In this document: one piece after another, positions 41,683 through 51,559 of the stretch
Numbering within the stretch: position 1 is the stretch's first letter
How the letters are laid out: each line of letters begins with the position of its first letter
Assembly (NCBI GenBank): GCA_050261915.1
Contig: JBLNDT010000052.1
Coordinates: forward strand, 1 to 64,000
DNA: 64,000 bases
Origin: UBA699 sp050261915
GTDB taxonomy: Bacteria > Bacillota > Clostridia > Clostridiales > Clostridiaceae
Reading direction: 5' to 3'
Translations under genes and position numbers: made by a program
The notes under the pieces: generated by a model
The model's database searches: none
What the model was told of the DNA's origin: nothing
The model's input: the letters and a program-made list of their open reading frames with translations, nothing else

Positions 41683-43580
41683 TATATATCAAGTAAGTTT
41701 TTCTTGTATGCAGAGTATAACTCTCTAAGCTCACTCATTTTTGAATCAAGTTCAAGCTGATAGTTTGAAAGCTCACTGTAGTTTTCTGCTTCAGTAGCAA
41801 TTCTGATTCTTGTGAATAAGCTCTTTTTAGCATAAGTATCTTTCATTATATAATGTCTTAATTCACTTATCTTCATCCAGTTTGCCACATCAAGGTCAAG
41901 AGCCTTTTCTGCTTGGTGAACCATCTTGTAGCTTCTTATTTCTTTAGCGTAATCATTTATTATTCTATTTGTGATTTCAACAACCCATTTCTTTGTTGTA
42001 CCCATTCTAAAGCTGTTTATAAGCTTATCAGTTAAAACATCTGCATCTTTAAGTACTGCAGTTTTTTCTGGGTATTTGTCAAAGGCACATAGGTTTTCAT
42101 ATACAGTTGCAGGAGCCTTTCCAAAGAATGCTTCTCTATCTTCATCACTGTAATCTTCGAATACATCTTCTTCACTTCTGTATGCTCTTCCTTTTTCAAG
42201 GTAATCAGCAGTATCTTCAGGTTTCTTTGAAAGTTCTGCAAGAAGGTCATCTTCATTTTTGCCATTAGTTACAGCATATTTTATGCCGTCTATCATTGCC
42301 ATATATAATGTGGCAATGCAGAGGTATGAATTTGTGTTAGGGTTAGGAGATCTAAGTTCAAATCTTGTAGCAAGTGGATTCTGAAGATCTCTTATAACTC
42401 CTATAAGGATAGTTCTGTTTCTTGATGGTATGTCAACTGAATGTCCAATTGAAGTAACTATACAAACAGGAGCCTCAAAACCTGGTTTTAATCTTCTAAG
42501 TGAATCATTTGTAGAAGATACAAATGGGTTTATAACTTCATAGTTCTTAAGTATTCCCATTATTGATGCATAACCAAATCTGCTTAAGAAATGATTGTTT
42601 GTTGCAGTAAACAGGTTGATTCTTTTCCCGTTCTTAAGCTTAATTGCTATTCCAAGATGAGTATGTTCTCCGCTTCCAGCAACACCATCTATAGGCTTAG
42701 CAAGGAATGTTACATCAAGGCCGTTTCTTCTAAAGTTTTCATGGATTATGCTTTTTATGTAAAGCTCATTGTCTGCAGCCTGAAGTGCAGTTGAATATTT
42801 CCAGTCGATTTCAAGCTGTTCCATTATATGAGTATAGTTTCCTGATTCATTAAGCTTAGCTTTAACTCCGCCAACTTCCTTGTGACCCATTTCTGGTTCA
42901 AGGCCATAAGCTTCCATTACAGAAAGAGACTGCTCAAGTGCTGTTCTAACTGCACCCTTTGTCTTAGTCCAGTATTGTTCCTGAAGTACCTGGGAAGTGG
43001 ATAGTTCTTCAACTTCTGTTTTTTCGTTTGGTGTTTTTACCCAAAACTCAAGTTCTGTAGCGCAGGTTGCTACTATATCTTCTATGTCTTCAAATTTTAT
43101 ATTAAATGTATCTAAGGACTCTGGGTATTTTTTAATAAGCCCTGTAAGAGTTGCTTTGAAGTGATCTATAGATTTTTTTAGAATGGATCTTGAATCCACT
43201 GGCTTATTTTCGTGATAGAGGTAGCATGGTATTCTTAAAGAACCTACAGGTTTTCCTGTTTTAGGGTCTATATTTTCATAATTATAGTCGATGAACCAAT
43301 TAACATCCAAATCTGCAAGCATATCTACCTTAGCATTGTTAAGGGATGCTATTCCAGGGAGCACAACTGATGAACCGTCAGTTTGAACTGCACCGCTTAA
43401 AAAGGTGTTAATATCGTCTAAGAATATTTTTGTAGGTATTTTTTCGTCAGTACTGTTTCCGGATAAATCCAATCCTACCAAGGAAACAAATTTTATCTCC
43501 GGGTGAGCTGTAAGTATTTTTTCCAAGTCTGATTCTGAATGTTTTTCTTTCGGGATCACATAAATTAAATCATTTATCAT
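41682..43580 (-). CDS. glnA: Glutamine synthetase (clostridial 632-residue form)
   Basis: A 632-residue glutamine synthetase of the long type seen in clostridia (type III-like), not the 440-residue GS-I. ATELEFWVKTP near 200 supplies metal-binding Glu residues; GVAGSGEHTHLGIAI near 310 and SRNRTILIGVIRD / TRFELRSPNPNTN near 400-430 form the active site. ATG 43580 is chosen (GGAGGT seven bases upstream). With gltA at the window's left edge it completes the GS-GOGAT reactions, though the two are 41 kb apart. Confidence 0.92.
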   Translation of the reverse strand: MINDLIYVIPKEKHSESDLEKILTAHPEIKFVSLVGLDLSGNSTDEKIPTKIFLDDINTFLSGAVQTDGSSVVLPGIASLNNAKVDMLADLDVNWFIDYNYENIDPKTGKPVGSLRIPCYLYHENKPVDSRSILKKSIDHFKATLTGLIKKYPESLDTFNIKFEDIEDIVATCATELEFWVKTPNEKTEVEELSTSQVLQEQYWTKTKGAVRTALEQSLSVMEAYGLEPEMGHKEVGGVKAKLNESGNYTHIMEQLEIDWKYSTALQAADNELYIKSIIHENFRRNGLDVTFLAKPIDGVAGSGEHTHLGIAIKLKNGKRINLFTATNNHFLSRFGYASIMGILKNYEVINPFVSSTNDSLRRLKPGFEAPVCIVTSIGHSVDIPSRNRTILIGVIRDLQNPLATRFELRSPNPNTNSYLCIATLYMAMIDGIKYAVTNGKNEDDLLAELSKKPEDTADYLEKGRAYRSEEDVFEDYSDEDREAFFGKAPATVYENLCAFDKYPEKTAVLKDADVLTDKLINSFRMGTTKKWVVEITNRIINDYAKEIRSYKMVHQAEKALDLDVANWMKISELRHYIMKDTYAKKSLFTRIRIATEAENYSELSNYQLELDSKMSELRELYSAYKKNLLDI

Positions 43581-43924
43581 AATGTACCTCCATAAAAATA
43601 TTAAAGAGCAGAAATACTCTATTATACTGTATACCAATATATTCATGATTTTATAATTAATATGTGAATAAGTCAATAGTAATAAGAATTAAGGGATTTC
43701 AATAATTGAAAAACCCTGGAGATTTTACATGAACTTAATATGGATATAGCAATAATAATTGAAAACACAACGTTTTCATTAATTAATTATTTATTAAATA
43801 CATTAAAAAATTTCAATATTATAAATGTAATAAATTATGCATATTTATACTATATTGATATGTTTTTTTAAAAGTGGTATCATGAAATAATGGTGTAAAC
43901 ATGTGAAACAACAGAGGTGGTAAT
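43581..43924. other. 344-bp divergent intergenic region (glnA / murI)
   Basis: Very AT-rich. It holds an imperfect hairpin near 43693-43716 (AGGGATTTCAA ... TTGAAAAACCCT) on the glnA leader side. No confident operator or riboswitch was recognised. It must include the glnA and murI promoters. Confidence 0.5.
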
Positions 43925-44701
43925 GTGGAGAAGGTATTAAAACCAATAGGGTTTTTCGATTCGGGAGTTGGAGGCATAAGCGTATTAAAAGAAGCTGTTA
44001 AGCTCCTGCCAAAAGAAAATTATATATATTTCGGAGATTCGAAAAATGCACCATATGGGGTTAAAACGGTGGAGGAAGTTAAGGAGCTAACCTTTAATGC
44101 TGTAAACTTTCTTATGGATATGGATGTAAAGGCTGTGGTAATAGCATGTAATACAGCAACCAGTGCTGCCATTGAAGATTTAAGGTCAACGTTTCAGTAT
44201 ATGCCAGTTATAGGAATTGAACCAGCACTAAAGCCTGCCATGGAATATAGGAAAAATGGAAAGATAATTATTATGGCTACCACCATGACTCTTGCAGAGA
44301 AAAAATTTAGCAATCTTTTAAAAAGATACCATAAGGAAGCAGAAATTCTTCCTATGCCTTGTCCGGGTCTGGTGGAATATATTGAAAGCGGAGTTACAGA
44401 GGGGCCTCTTGTAGAAGAGTATCTTAAGGAGAAGTTCAAGCCATATATGGCTTCAGGAGTTGGCGCTGTAGTTCTTGGGTGCACTCACTATCCCTTTGTT
44501 AAACATACAATACAAAATATACTTGGAAATGATACTCCAGTAATCGATGGAAGTTCAGGTACTGCCTCCCAGCTGAAAAGGCAGCTTACAAAGCATAAAA
44601 TTTTAAATGAATCAAATACTGATGGATATGTAAAAATATTTAACTCTATAAATGAAGAGAAGATTATTGAGTTGTCATATAAACTATTAAGGATGCCTTA
44701 A
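43925..44701 (+). CDS. murI: Glutamate racemase
   Basis: A 258-residue racemase that makes D-glutamate for peptidoglycan. IGFFDSGVGGISVLKEA at the N terminus, the catalytic Cys motifs VIACNTATSAA (near 72) and VLGCTHYPFV (near 182), and YFGDSKNAPYG are all present. GTG start with GAGGTGG upstream. Its stop codon lies in the stem of the following terminator. Confidence 0.95.
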   Translation: MEKVLKPIGFFDSGVGGISVLKEAVKLLPKENYIYFGDSKNAPYGVKTVEEVKELTFNAVNFLMDMDVKAVVIACNTATSAAIEDLRSTFQYMPVIGIEPALKPAMEYRKNGKIIIMATTMTLAEKKFSNLLKRYHKEAEILPMPCPGLVEYIESGVTEGPLVEEYLKEKFKPYMASGVGAVVLGCTHYPFVKHTIQNILGNDTPVIDGSSGTASQLKRQLTKHKILNESNTDGYVKIFNSINEEKIIELSYKLLRMP

Positions 44702-44723
44702 CAAAATTTGTTAAGGCATTTTT
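44694..44723 (+). terminator. Terminator after murI
   Basis: TGCCTTAACAAA (44694-44705) and TTTGTTAAGGCA (44707-44718) form a perfect 12-bp stem followed by TTTTT. The murI stop codon (44699-44701) is inside the stem. Confidence 0.87.
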
Positions 44724-44840
44724 GTAAATTTTTTATGGAAATGCTTGTACAATATATTGGACAAGTGGTATAATAAAATGCATAGAGGGCATAATTTATT
44801 TTATGAAAACGTTTATAAATTATTTTTGGAGGGAAAATAT

Positions 44841-46052
44841 ATGGATTTAAATTTAGCTAAAATTAAACAAGCTCAGGAAAACATTAAAGGAGTTGCTAGA
44901 AGGACACCATTGTTCTTCACAGACACATTTTCAAACAAATGCGGATGTAAACTTTACCTAAAGTGTGAAAACAAACAAAAAACTGGAGCTTTTAAATTAA
45001 GAGGAGCATACAATAAGCTAGTATGTCTTACTGAAGAAGAAAAGAGCAAGGGAGTTATAGCTTCCTCAGCAGGAAATCACGCTCAGGGAGTTGCTTATGC
45101 AGCTACAGCTTTTGGAGTTAAATCCACAATAGTAATGCCAGTAACAGCACCTCAGGCAAAGGTTCAAGCTACTAGAGGCTATGGTGCAGAAGTAGTTCAA
45201 TTTGGACAGGTATTTGATGATGCAGCAGCTAAAGCTGTAGAACTTCAGAAGGAAACAGGAGCAACCTACCTTCACCCATTTAATGATGTTGATTTAATGG
45301 CAGGTCAGGGAACAATAGGTCTTGAAGTATTAGAAGATCTTCCAGAAGCAGATGTAATCCTTGTTCCAATTGGAGGAGGCGGACTGATTTCAGGTATAGC
45401 TACTGCAGTGAAATCCATAAAGCCTGAAATAAGAGTTATAGGAATTCAGCCTGAAGTTATAGCATCCACAAAGGCATCCCTTGAAAAAGGTGAAGTAGTT
45501 ACATTACCAGGAGTTAAATCTCTTGCAGATGGTATATCTGTTGCAACTCCAGGAAGCATATGCTTTGAATATATTAAAAAGTATGTGGATGAAGTAATAA
45601 CTGTTACAGAAAATGAAATTGCTTTTGCTATGTTCAATTTAATGGAAAGAAACAAGCTTGTAACAGAAGGGTCTGGAGCAGCACCTCTTGCAGCATTGCT
45701 TGCCGGAAAAGTAAAAGGAATTGAAGGTAAAAACGTTGTGGCTTTAGTAAGCGGAGGAAACGTAGATATAGCTACATCAGCTAAGATAATTGAAAGAGAA
45801 CTCGTACTTCAGCACAGAAGAATAAGATTCCAGGTAGAACTTGCCGATAAGGTTGGACAGCTTGGAACACTTATTTCTGAAATAAGCGGTTTAGGAGGAA
45901 ACGTAGTTACAGCTAGACAGGACAATAACTGGAATGAAAAAGGTCTTGAATATGCAAATGTTAACTTCGAAATAACAGCAGAATCCCCAGAACACGGAAC
46001 TCACATAATTGAAGCGTTAACTTCAAAGGGGTACAATTTAAAAACTATGTAA
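44841..46052 (+). CDS. ilvA: Threonine ammonia-lyase with ACT domain
   Basis: A 403-residue PLP enzyme converting threonine to 2-oxobutyrate. The PLP-lysine motif is KTGAFKLRGAYNKL near 50-63. SSAGNHAQGVAYAA and the phosphate loop PIGGGGLISG follow, and VALVSGGNVDIA lies near 310. An ACT-type regulatory domain occupies the last ~75 residues (RFQVELADKVGQLGTLISE). The size fits the TdcB/short-IlvA class, so catabolic or anabolic role is undecided. ATG 44841 follows GGAGG; longer frames to 44745 lack support. Confidence 0.9.
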   Translation: MDLNLAKIKQAQENIKGVARRTPLFFTDTFSNKCGCKLYLKCENKQKTGAFKLRGAYNKLVCLTEEEKSKGVIASSAGNHAQGVAYAATAFGVKSTIVMPVTAPQAKVQATRGYGAEVVQFGQVFDDAAAKAVELQKETGATYLHPFNDVDLMAGQGTIGLEVLEDLPEADVILVPIGGGGLISGIATAVKSIKPEIRVIGIQPEVIASTKASLEKGEVVTLPGVKSLADGISVATPGSICFEYIKKYVDEVITVTENEIAFAMFNLMERNKLVTEGSGAAPLAALLAGKVKGIEGKNVVALVSGGNVDIATSAKIIERELVLQHRRIRFQVELADKVGQLGTLISEISGLGGNVVTARQDNNWNEKGLEYANVNFEITAESPEHGTHIIEALTSKGYNLKTM

Positions 46053-46059
46053 TAATATT

Positions 46060-46095
46060 AAGGTGCAGTAAATAAATATTTGCTGCACCTTTTCA
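46060..46095 (+). terminator. Terminator after threonine ammonia-lyase
   Basis: AAGGTGCAG (46060-46068) pairs with CTGCACCTT (46083-46091), extended by A/T pairs toward the loop and followed by TTC. Confidence 0.8.
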
Positions 46096-46191
46096 CATGA
46101 GGAAAATATTTGAATATATTTTATTTATAATTTATAATAAGATACATATTAATTTTAAGCACTTGAAAAATATTTGAATGGAGGAAAAATT

Positions 46192-46707
46192 ATGAATCCA
46201 ATAGTTACAATTAAAATGAGTACAGGTAAAGTTATGAAAGCAGAGCTTTATCCTGAAATTGCACCAAATACAGTTAAGAATTTTATCAGCCTTGTAAACA
46301 AAGGGTTTTACAACGGCCTTGTTTTCCATAGGGTTATCCCGGGCTTTATGATACAGGGAGGATGCCCAGAAGGTATAGGAACCGGTGGACCAGGATATGG
46401 AATAAAGGGAGAATTTAAAATTAACGGCTTTGAAAACAATTTAAAGCATACAGAAGGAGTTCTTTCCATGGCAAGGTCCATGAGTCCTAATTCAGCAGGA
46501 AGCCAATTTTTCATAATGGTAGAGAATTCTCCGCATCTTGATGGACAGTACGCTGCCTTTGGAAAATTAACTGAAGGGCTTGATGTTGCACAGGAAATTG
46601 TAAATGCAAAAAGAGACTTCAGAGATAAGCCTTATGAAGATCAGGTAATGGAAGAAGTTACTGTAGACACCTTCGGAGTTGAATATGGTGAGCCTGAAAA
46701 GGCATAA
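46192..46707 (+). CDS. Cyclophilin-type peptidyl-prolyl isomerase
   Basis: A 171-residue cytosolic cyclophilin. GLVFHRVIPGFMIQGGCPEG (about 45-64) holds the catalytic Arg. GVLSMARSMSPNSAGSQFFI and HLDGQYAAFGKLTEGLDV complete the family core. ATG 46192 after GGAGGAA; the in-frame ATG at 46174 precedes that site and is excluded. Confidence 0.93.
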   Translation: MNPIVTIKMSTGKVMKAELYPEIAPNTVKNFISLVNKGFYNGLVFHRVIPGFMIQGGCPEGIGTGGPGYGIKGEFKINGFENNLKHTEGVLSMARSMSPNSAGSQFFIMVENSPHLDGQYAAFGKLTEGLDVAQEIVNAKRDFRDKPYEDQVMEEVTVDTFGVEYGEPEKA

Positions 46708-46729
46708 ATGTTAGCCGGGAGGGGTTTCA

Positions 46730-47104
46730 TTGGATAATAAAAAGCTTATTTTAAGCTATGGTTTTGACTTTGGAGAGATGAGTAAAATTCAAAAAATTGC
46801 CAAAGAGGTTAATTTATCTTCTGTAAAGACGGTTAAAAATACCATGGGAAAAATGACGGTAAATGATATAATTAATGGAAACCTATTTGAAGTATATGAT
46901 TGCAGCATGCCAAAGGTAAAGGTGATTTTATTAAACAACTTCAGTGATTATGAACTTGAAAAAGCTATAAGCATGTTTAAGTCAGCCTTCAGCGAAATTC
47001 CTATATTAGCTGTTGTTACAGAAAGTTCTATAAACTGGACCTTTGAAAAACTGGTTAATCACCTTGAAGAGGAAAGACAGTGGCACAGAATGCAAAACAG
47101 ATAA
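46730..47104 (+). CDS. DUF3783 family protein
   Basis: A 124-residue protein. VILLNNFSDYELEKAISMFK, ILAVVTESSINWTFEKLVNHL and the E-E-E-R-Q tail match DUF3783, of unknown function. TTG start after GGGAGGGG. It is 13 bases before an XRE-S24-like regulator on the same strand and probably cotranscribed with the cyclophilin gene. Confidence 0.75.
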   Translation: MDNKKLILSYGFDFGEMSKIQKIAKEVNLSSVKTVKNTMGKMTVNDIINGNLFEVYDCSMPKVKVILLNNFSDYELEKAISMFKSAFSEIPILAVVTESSINWTFEKLVNHLEEERQWHRMQNR

Positions 47105-47117
47105 TTTGGAGGATACT

Positions 47118-47789
47118 ATGAGCAGGGTAGGAGAAAAAGTTAAAGAAGCAAGAACTGTTGCAGGGTTAAGCCAAAAACAGCTGGCAAAAAAACTTGGAGT
47201 AGCTGAGAATTTTGTAAATGAAGTTGAAACAGGCAGAAAAATAATAAACCAGGACATGATAGACAGACTTTCAAAGGTTCTAGGCAGAGATATAAACGAT
47301 ATTACCATGTCCTTCGAAGAACAGGTGTTTAAAGAAGAAAAGGAACAAAAACAAACCTTCAAAAAGGAAGTTAAAGAAAGAATCAGCGATGTTTGGAATG
47401 ATGCCTTTGCTTCTGTTATAAAAAGCGTACCTGTATATGATTATAGTTTGTCTAAGGTAAAGGGAGCAAGACAGCTTCCAATCCTAAATAATAAAATAGA
47501 AGGTCATAATCAGGATAAAGTTTTTTACATTGAAATTGAAGATGATGATATGCTGGGGTTTAGAATTTCAAAAGGAGATTTGGCATTTGCCCAGGCTACA
47601 AACGAGTTTTTCAACAACTCAATATCACTTATACAATATGGTGATAAAAGAATAGTAAGGCAGCTTAAGAGGCTGGACAACAACAAAGCCCTTATTATAA
47701 GCAACAAGGGCGTAGTACAAACAGAAACTGCAGAAATAAAGGAAATTAAAGTGATAGCTAAGCTTGAAAGACTTGAAATAGTGCTTTAA
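47118..47789 (+). CDS. XRE-family regulator with S24-like C-terminal domain
   Basis: A 223-residue regulator. VGEKVKEARTVAGLSQKQLA, LGVAENFVNEVETGRKII is the helix-turn-helix (residues 4-45). After a charged linker, the C-terminal half (about 120-223) resembles the LexA/CI S24 fold (FYIEIEDDDMLGFRISKGDLAFAQ). The usual catalytic Ser-Met and Lys are not clearly visible (ddDMLGF), so autocleavage is doubtful. ATG 47118 after TTGGAGGATACT. Confidence 0.8.
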   Translation: MSRVGEKVKEARTVAGLSQKQLAKKLGVAENFVNEVETGRKIINQDMIDRLSKVLGRDINDITMSFEEQVFKEEKEQKQTFKKEVKERISDVWNDAFASVIKSVPVYDYSLSKVKGARQLPILNNKIEGHNQDKVFYIEIEDDDMLGFRISKGDLAFAQATNEFFNNSISLIQYGDKRIVRQLKRLDNNKALIISNKGVVQTETAEIKEIKVIAKLERLEIVL

Positions 47790-48676
47790 AAACCCTTTAT
47801 ATCAAAATCGGGAACAAAGGCAACACTTGCAGTGCCTGAATCCTGTATAAATGCATTATGTATACCTAAACCTAAGCAGTATTCAATTATTGAATCGTAA
47901 TGCTTAGGTTTTAAATTTTTATTTATTTCAGGATACTCGGCTGCCTTGTACATTGGAGTGTACTGATTCATAAGGCTTATAAATACATCATCTGAGTAGG
48001 TTTGGTATATATGGTCAATCACTTTTTTGCTGTCAAATAATAGACCTGGGAGCATGAGATGACGTATTATTATTCCCTTTATTATCATACCATTTTCGTC
48101 AAATTCAGCCTTTCCAACTTGGTTGTACATTTCTCCTATTGCTTTGGAGGCATGATAAAAGTAATCTTTTGCCTCGGAGTATTTTACAGCATAGTCATCT
48201 TTAAAATACTTGAGATCTGCTAAATACACATCAACGTGGCCTTTAAGGGCCTTTATTGTTTCAACGTTTTCATAGCTGTTTGTATTATATAAAACAGGAA
48301 TATTAAGCCCATTTTTTTTCGCACACTTTAAAGCATCAATAATTTGGGGAGCATATTGAGTAGGGGTTACAAGATTTATATTATGAGCTCCTTTTTTTTG
48401 CAGGTTGATAAATATTTCAGCAAGCTCCTCTGTGGTAACTTCTTTTCCCAGGGATTCCTGGCTTATTCTATAATTTTGGCAAAAAACACAACGAAGGTTA
48501 CAGTTTGAAAAGAAAATTGTTCCAGAACCATTACTTCCTGAAACACAAGGCTCCTCCCACTGATGAAGATATGCCTTGGCAATTTTAACTTCTTTTCCAG
48601 AATTACAAAAGCCAATAATGCCTTCAGCTCTGTTTACACCGCAATTTCTAGGACATAGCAGACATTTTTCAAGCAT
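47786..48676 (-). CDS. PflA-like radical SAM protein
   Basis: A 296-residue radical SAM protein. An N-terminal Cys group (CLLCPRNCGVNR, IGFCNSG) precedes the cluster motif SNCNLRCVFCQNYRISQE (about 58-75), as in the PflX/AmmeMemoRadiSam-related class. PVLYNTNSYENVETI and YLADLKYFKDD follow. The substrate is unknown. Its 3' end overlaps the converging regulator gene by four bases. Ribosome site AGAGGTG. Confidence 0.85.
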   Translation of the reverse strand: MLEKCLLCPRNCGVNRAEGIIGFCNSGKEVKIAKAYLHQWEEPCVSGSNGSGTIFFSNCNLRCVFCQNYRISQESLGKEVTTEELAEIFINLQKKGAHNINLVTPTQYAPQIIDALKCAKKNGLNIPVLYNTNSYENVETIKALKGHVDVYLADLKYFKDDYAVKYSEAKDYFYHASKAIGEMYNQVGKAEFDENGMIIKGIIIRHLMLPGLLFDSKKVIDHIYQTYSDDVFISLMNQYTPMYKAAEYPEINKNLKPKHYDSIIEYCLGLGIHNAFIQDSGTASVAFVPDFDIKGF

Positions 48677-48790
48677 AATAACACCTCTAAATATTAGTAA
48701 ATTAATTATATACTTTTTTTATAAATAATAAAATTTTTATTTTTTGGAAAGCTAATAGTAATGATATTATTTATGAAGAAGGTGTTTGCT

Positions 48791-49891
48791 TTGGTTAAAG
48801 CTAGACGGAAGGTATTATATTTCATATTATTAAAACTGCTGATTCTGTGCCTTTTAGTTCCTGTATCCTGCAGTAAAAATAAAGAAAATGCGGGCGGGGG
48901 AGGGGGAAACTTTGACATAAAGGCAGCTTCAAACGTGGCAGAAGCATACATGAAATCAGTTGAAAAAGGAAATATGGAAAATGCAAAAAAATATTATTCA
49001 AAAAAGCTCCAAGAGGGCTCTGAGGATAAAGAAAATAAGGATTTTATAATAACCGGGTTTAATATAACTGAAGCTACTAAAGTTGGGGATAGCGGAATGT
49101 TTAAAATAAGAGTGGCAAGGTCCAGCACAAAGGAGTCCTATGCTGCTCTGGATGAATATATAGTAAAAGTTATTAAGGAAGGGTTTGACTATAAAATTGA
49201 TGACACGAAAAACAATCCATTGAAGGAAGCATTCCTTGTATATGGAAAGATAAGACTTAAATCAAAAAATAATGTGGATACCAGTCTCCTTTTTGATCTA
49301 GATAGTGTGCCTAACTTTGCATTTTCGAAGGATGACAAAACCAATACTGATAAGCTTCCTGTTCCTAAAAGCAAATTTGACATGATGGCATTTTCCTATG
49401 ATGGAAACAAAATTATATTAACAACTTCCGATACTGGTTTTTTTGTGGGTTATGTTAAGATAGATGAGTCTAAAGAGGTTCAGGGAAGTGATGATAGTTC
49501 AGGGAAAAAGAGCAATGGAGACAGCAGCGGGCAAGGTACTACTGCAAAGGAAAAACCAGTAGGAAAAGAGCTGATGGTACTTGATGTAATTAAAGACAGC
49601 AAAATTGATTTTATTACATTTTCACAAGATGAAAAATATATAGCTATGGAATATAATAAAGCCTCCACTGGAAAAATACTTAGAATATATAAATCTAATA
49701 ATGGAGATTTGATTAAGTATGATTTTGAGAAAAATTTTCCTGCAGCCAAGGTAAATATTGATTACTCATACTTTGATAAGGATACTTTATACTTTGAAGT
49801 TTCACCAAAAACGCAAGGTGATAACTCCCTTAAGGACTATGTGGGGAAATGGGAGCTAGACCTAAAGGAACTTAAGGCAAAAAAAGTATGA
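48791..49891 (+). CDS. Membrane-anchored or lipoprotein-like hypothetical protein
   Basis: A 366-residue exported protein. A basic start and hydrophobic segment end in LVPVSC, a non-standard lipobox (Pro at -3), followed by a Gly-rich linker and DUF4878-like N-terminal domain (AASNVAEAYMKSVEKGNMENA). The rest resembles a repeated beta (propeller-like) structure: FDMMAFSYDGNKIILTTSD and DFITFSQDEKYIAMEYN. A Ser/Gly/Lys linker lies near 225-255. TTG 48791 with AAGAAGGTG upstream is preferred to ATG 48761. Function unknown. Confidence 0.65.
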   Translation: MVKARRKVLYFILLKLLILCLLVPVSCSKNKENAGGGGGNFDIKAASNVAEAYMKSVEKGNMENAKKYYSKKLQEGSEDKENKDFIITGFNITEATKVGDSGMFKIRVARSSTKESYAALDEYIVKVIKEGFDYKIDDTKNNPLKEAFLVYGKIRLKSKNNVDTSLLFDLDSVPNFAFSKDDKTNTDKLPVPKSKFDMMAFSYDGNKIILTTSDTGFFVGYVKIDESKEVQGSDDSSGKKSNGDSSGQGTTAKEKPVGKELMVLDVIKDSKIDFITFSQDEKYIAMEYNKASTGKILRIYKSNNGDLIKYDFEKNFPAAKVNIDYSYFDKDTLYFEVSPKTQGDNSLKDYVGKWELDLKELKAKKV

Positions 49892-49925
49892 TATAATGTA
49901 ATAAATTAATCTGAAGGAGAGAATT

Positions 49926-50879
49926 ATGGACTGGGGAGATAAAAGATACTATTCATTAAACAGCTTTCTTAGAAATAAATTTAACTGCAAGGTATATAAA
50001 ATATCCCTTGATCCAGGTTTTTCCTGCCCAAACAGAGACGGAAAGATAAGTTCAGGTGGCTGCATATTCTGCAGTGAAAGGGGCTCTGGAGACTATGCAG
50101 GGAGCAGCAGCCTTTCAATTCATGACCAATTTGCACATATAAAAAATATTATGAGCAAAAAATGGAAGGAAGGAAAATATATAGCCTATTTTCAGGCCTA
50201 TACAAATACTTACGCACCAGTGGGCGTGCTCCGAAAAAAGTATGAAGAGGCATTAAGTGAAGAAAATGTGGCGGCTCTTGCTATAGCCACCAGGCCTGAC
50301 TGCCTTCAGAAGGAGGTACTTGACCTTCTAGAGGAACTTAGTAAGAAAACATATTTATGGGTGGAACTAGGTCTTCAAACTGCAAATGAAAATACTGCTT
50401 TTAAGATAAACAGAGGGTACAAACTTCCCGTTTTTGAAGAGGCACTTAATAACCTCAGGGCTAGGGGAATAGATGTGGTTTGTCATGTTATTTTTGGCCT
50501 TCCAGGAGAAAATAGAGAGGACATGCTTAATACAATAAAATACCTGGCTGGTAAGGACATACAAGGAATTAAGCTTCATCTACTTCATCTAATGAAGGAC
50601 ACCCCCATGGTAGAGCTTTATAACTCGGGAGAACTTAAGTTTTTAGGTCAGGATGAATATGTGGAGATTATATGCAAAGCAATTGCGCTATTGCCTAAAA
50701 ATATTGTTATTCACAGGCTTACCGGGGATGCTCCAAGGAACCTTTTAATTGGGCCTATGTGGAGCCTTAAAAAGTGGGAAGTCTTAAATGCTATAGATGA
50801 TTATCTAAGAGACAATAACATATATCAAGGATGTGATTATATTGAAGCTGGACATAATATTATCAGCAGGGGAAATTAA
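49926..50879 (+). CDS. TIGR01212 family radical SAM protein (YtqA-like)
   Basis: A 317-residue radical SAM protein: YYSLNSFLRNKFNCKVYKIS, FSCPNRDGKISSGGCIFCSE (cluster cysteines near 36-56), FQAYTNTYAP, ATRPDCLQKEVLDLL and ELGLQTANENTA, all specific to this family, thought to act on tRNA or related substrates. Ribosome site GAAGGAG. The comB-like gene overlaps its 3' end. Confidence 0.9.
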   Translation: MDWGDKRYYSLNSFLRNKFNCKVYKISLDPGFSCPNRDGKISSGGCIFCSERGSGDYAGSSSLSIHDQFAHIKNIMSKKWKEGKYIAYFQAYTNTYAPVGVLRKKYEEALSEENVAALAIATRPDCLQKEVLDLLEELSKKTYLWVELGLQTANENTAFKINRGYKLPVFEEALNNLRARGIDVVCHVIFGLPGENREDMLNTIKYLAGKDIQGIKLHLLHLMKDTPMVELYNSGELKFLGQDEYVEIICKAIALLPKNIVIHRLTGDAPRNLLIGPMWSLKKWEVLNAIDDYLRDNNIYQGCDYIEAGHNIISRGN

Positions 50880-51543
50880 GGAAGACAAAATTAAGGATAA
50901 AACAGTGGTGGTTATAGATGTGTTTAGGGCAACCTCTGTTATAATAACTGCAATAAAAAATGGGTGCAAAGAACTGATTCCAGTTTTGACAACTGAGGAG
51001 GCCTTTCAAATAAAAGAACAAAGCAGCTGTCTCCTATGTGGAGAAAGAAATGCTGTTAAGGTACACGGTTTTGATTTGTCAAATTCACCCTTGGAATATA
51101 CTAAGGATAAAATTTTTAATAAGACCATTGTGTTAAGTACTACAAATGGAACAAGAGCAGTAAAGGGATGCAATGGGGCAAGAAACCTCTTAATTGGAGG
51201 GATTATTAATGGACAAGCTGTGGCGGAAAAAGCAATTGAGCTTAATAATGATGTGGTTGTAGTAAATGCAGGCACTGGAGGAAGTTTTTCCATTGATGAT
51301 TTTATCTCAAGCGGTTTTATAATTTCTGCAATTATTGAAATTAAAGAGGATGTCCAGTTAACAGATGTAGCAAAAACTGCACTGTACATTTATGAAAATA
51401 ACAAAGGTATTACTGAATTTATAAAAAATGCAGCTCATTATGAAAGAATGAAAGAACTAAAGCTTTTTGATGACCTTGATTATTGCTGCCAAAAAAATAT
51501 AACCTCTGTGGTGCCTGAGGTTATAAATGGAAGAATAAAATAA
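50842..51543 (+). CDS. comB: ComB-like 2-phosphosulfolactate phosphatase
   Basis: A 233-residue protein. VVVIDVFRATSVIITAIKNG, GERNAVKVHGFDLSNSP, IVLSTTNGTRAV and VVNAGTGGSFSIDDFI are the ComB landmarks. In archaea the enzyme acts in coenzyme M synthesis; in clostridia the substrate is uncertain. TTG 50842 is chosen because the family begins with K-L-D-I-I; it overlaps the upstream gene by 38 bases. Confidence 0.88.
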   Translation: MKLDIILSAGEIKEDKIKDKTVVVIDVFRATSVIITAIKNGCKELIPVLTTEEAFQIKEQSSCLLCGERNAVKVHGFDLSNSPLEYTKDKIFNKTIVLSTTNGTRAVKGCNGARNLLIGGIINGQAVAEKAIELNNDVVVVNAGTGGSFSIDDFISSGFIISAIIEIKEDVQLTDVAKTALYIYENNKGITEFIKNAAHYERMKELKLFDDLDYCCQKNITSVVPEVINGRIK

Positions 51544-51559
51544 AGCCAGGAAATCCTGG

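Noticed and set aside
43685..43725. Imperfect hairpin in the glnA leader as a riboswitch or antiterminator
   Set aside because: Only a short stem with a mismatch is seen and no known riboswitch core was recognised, so it is noted but not called.
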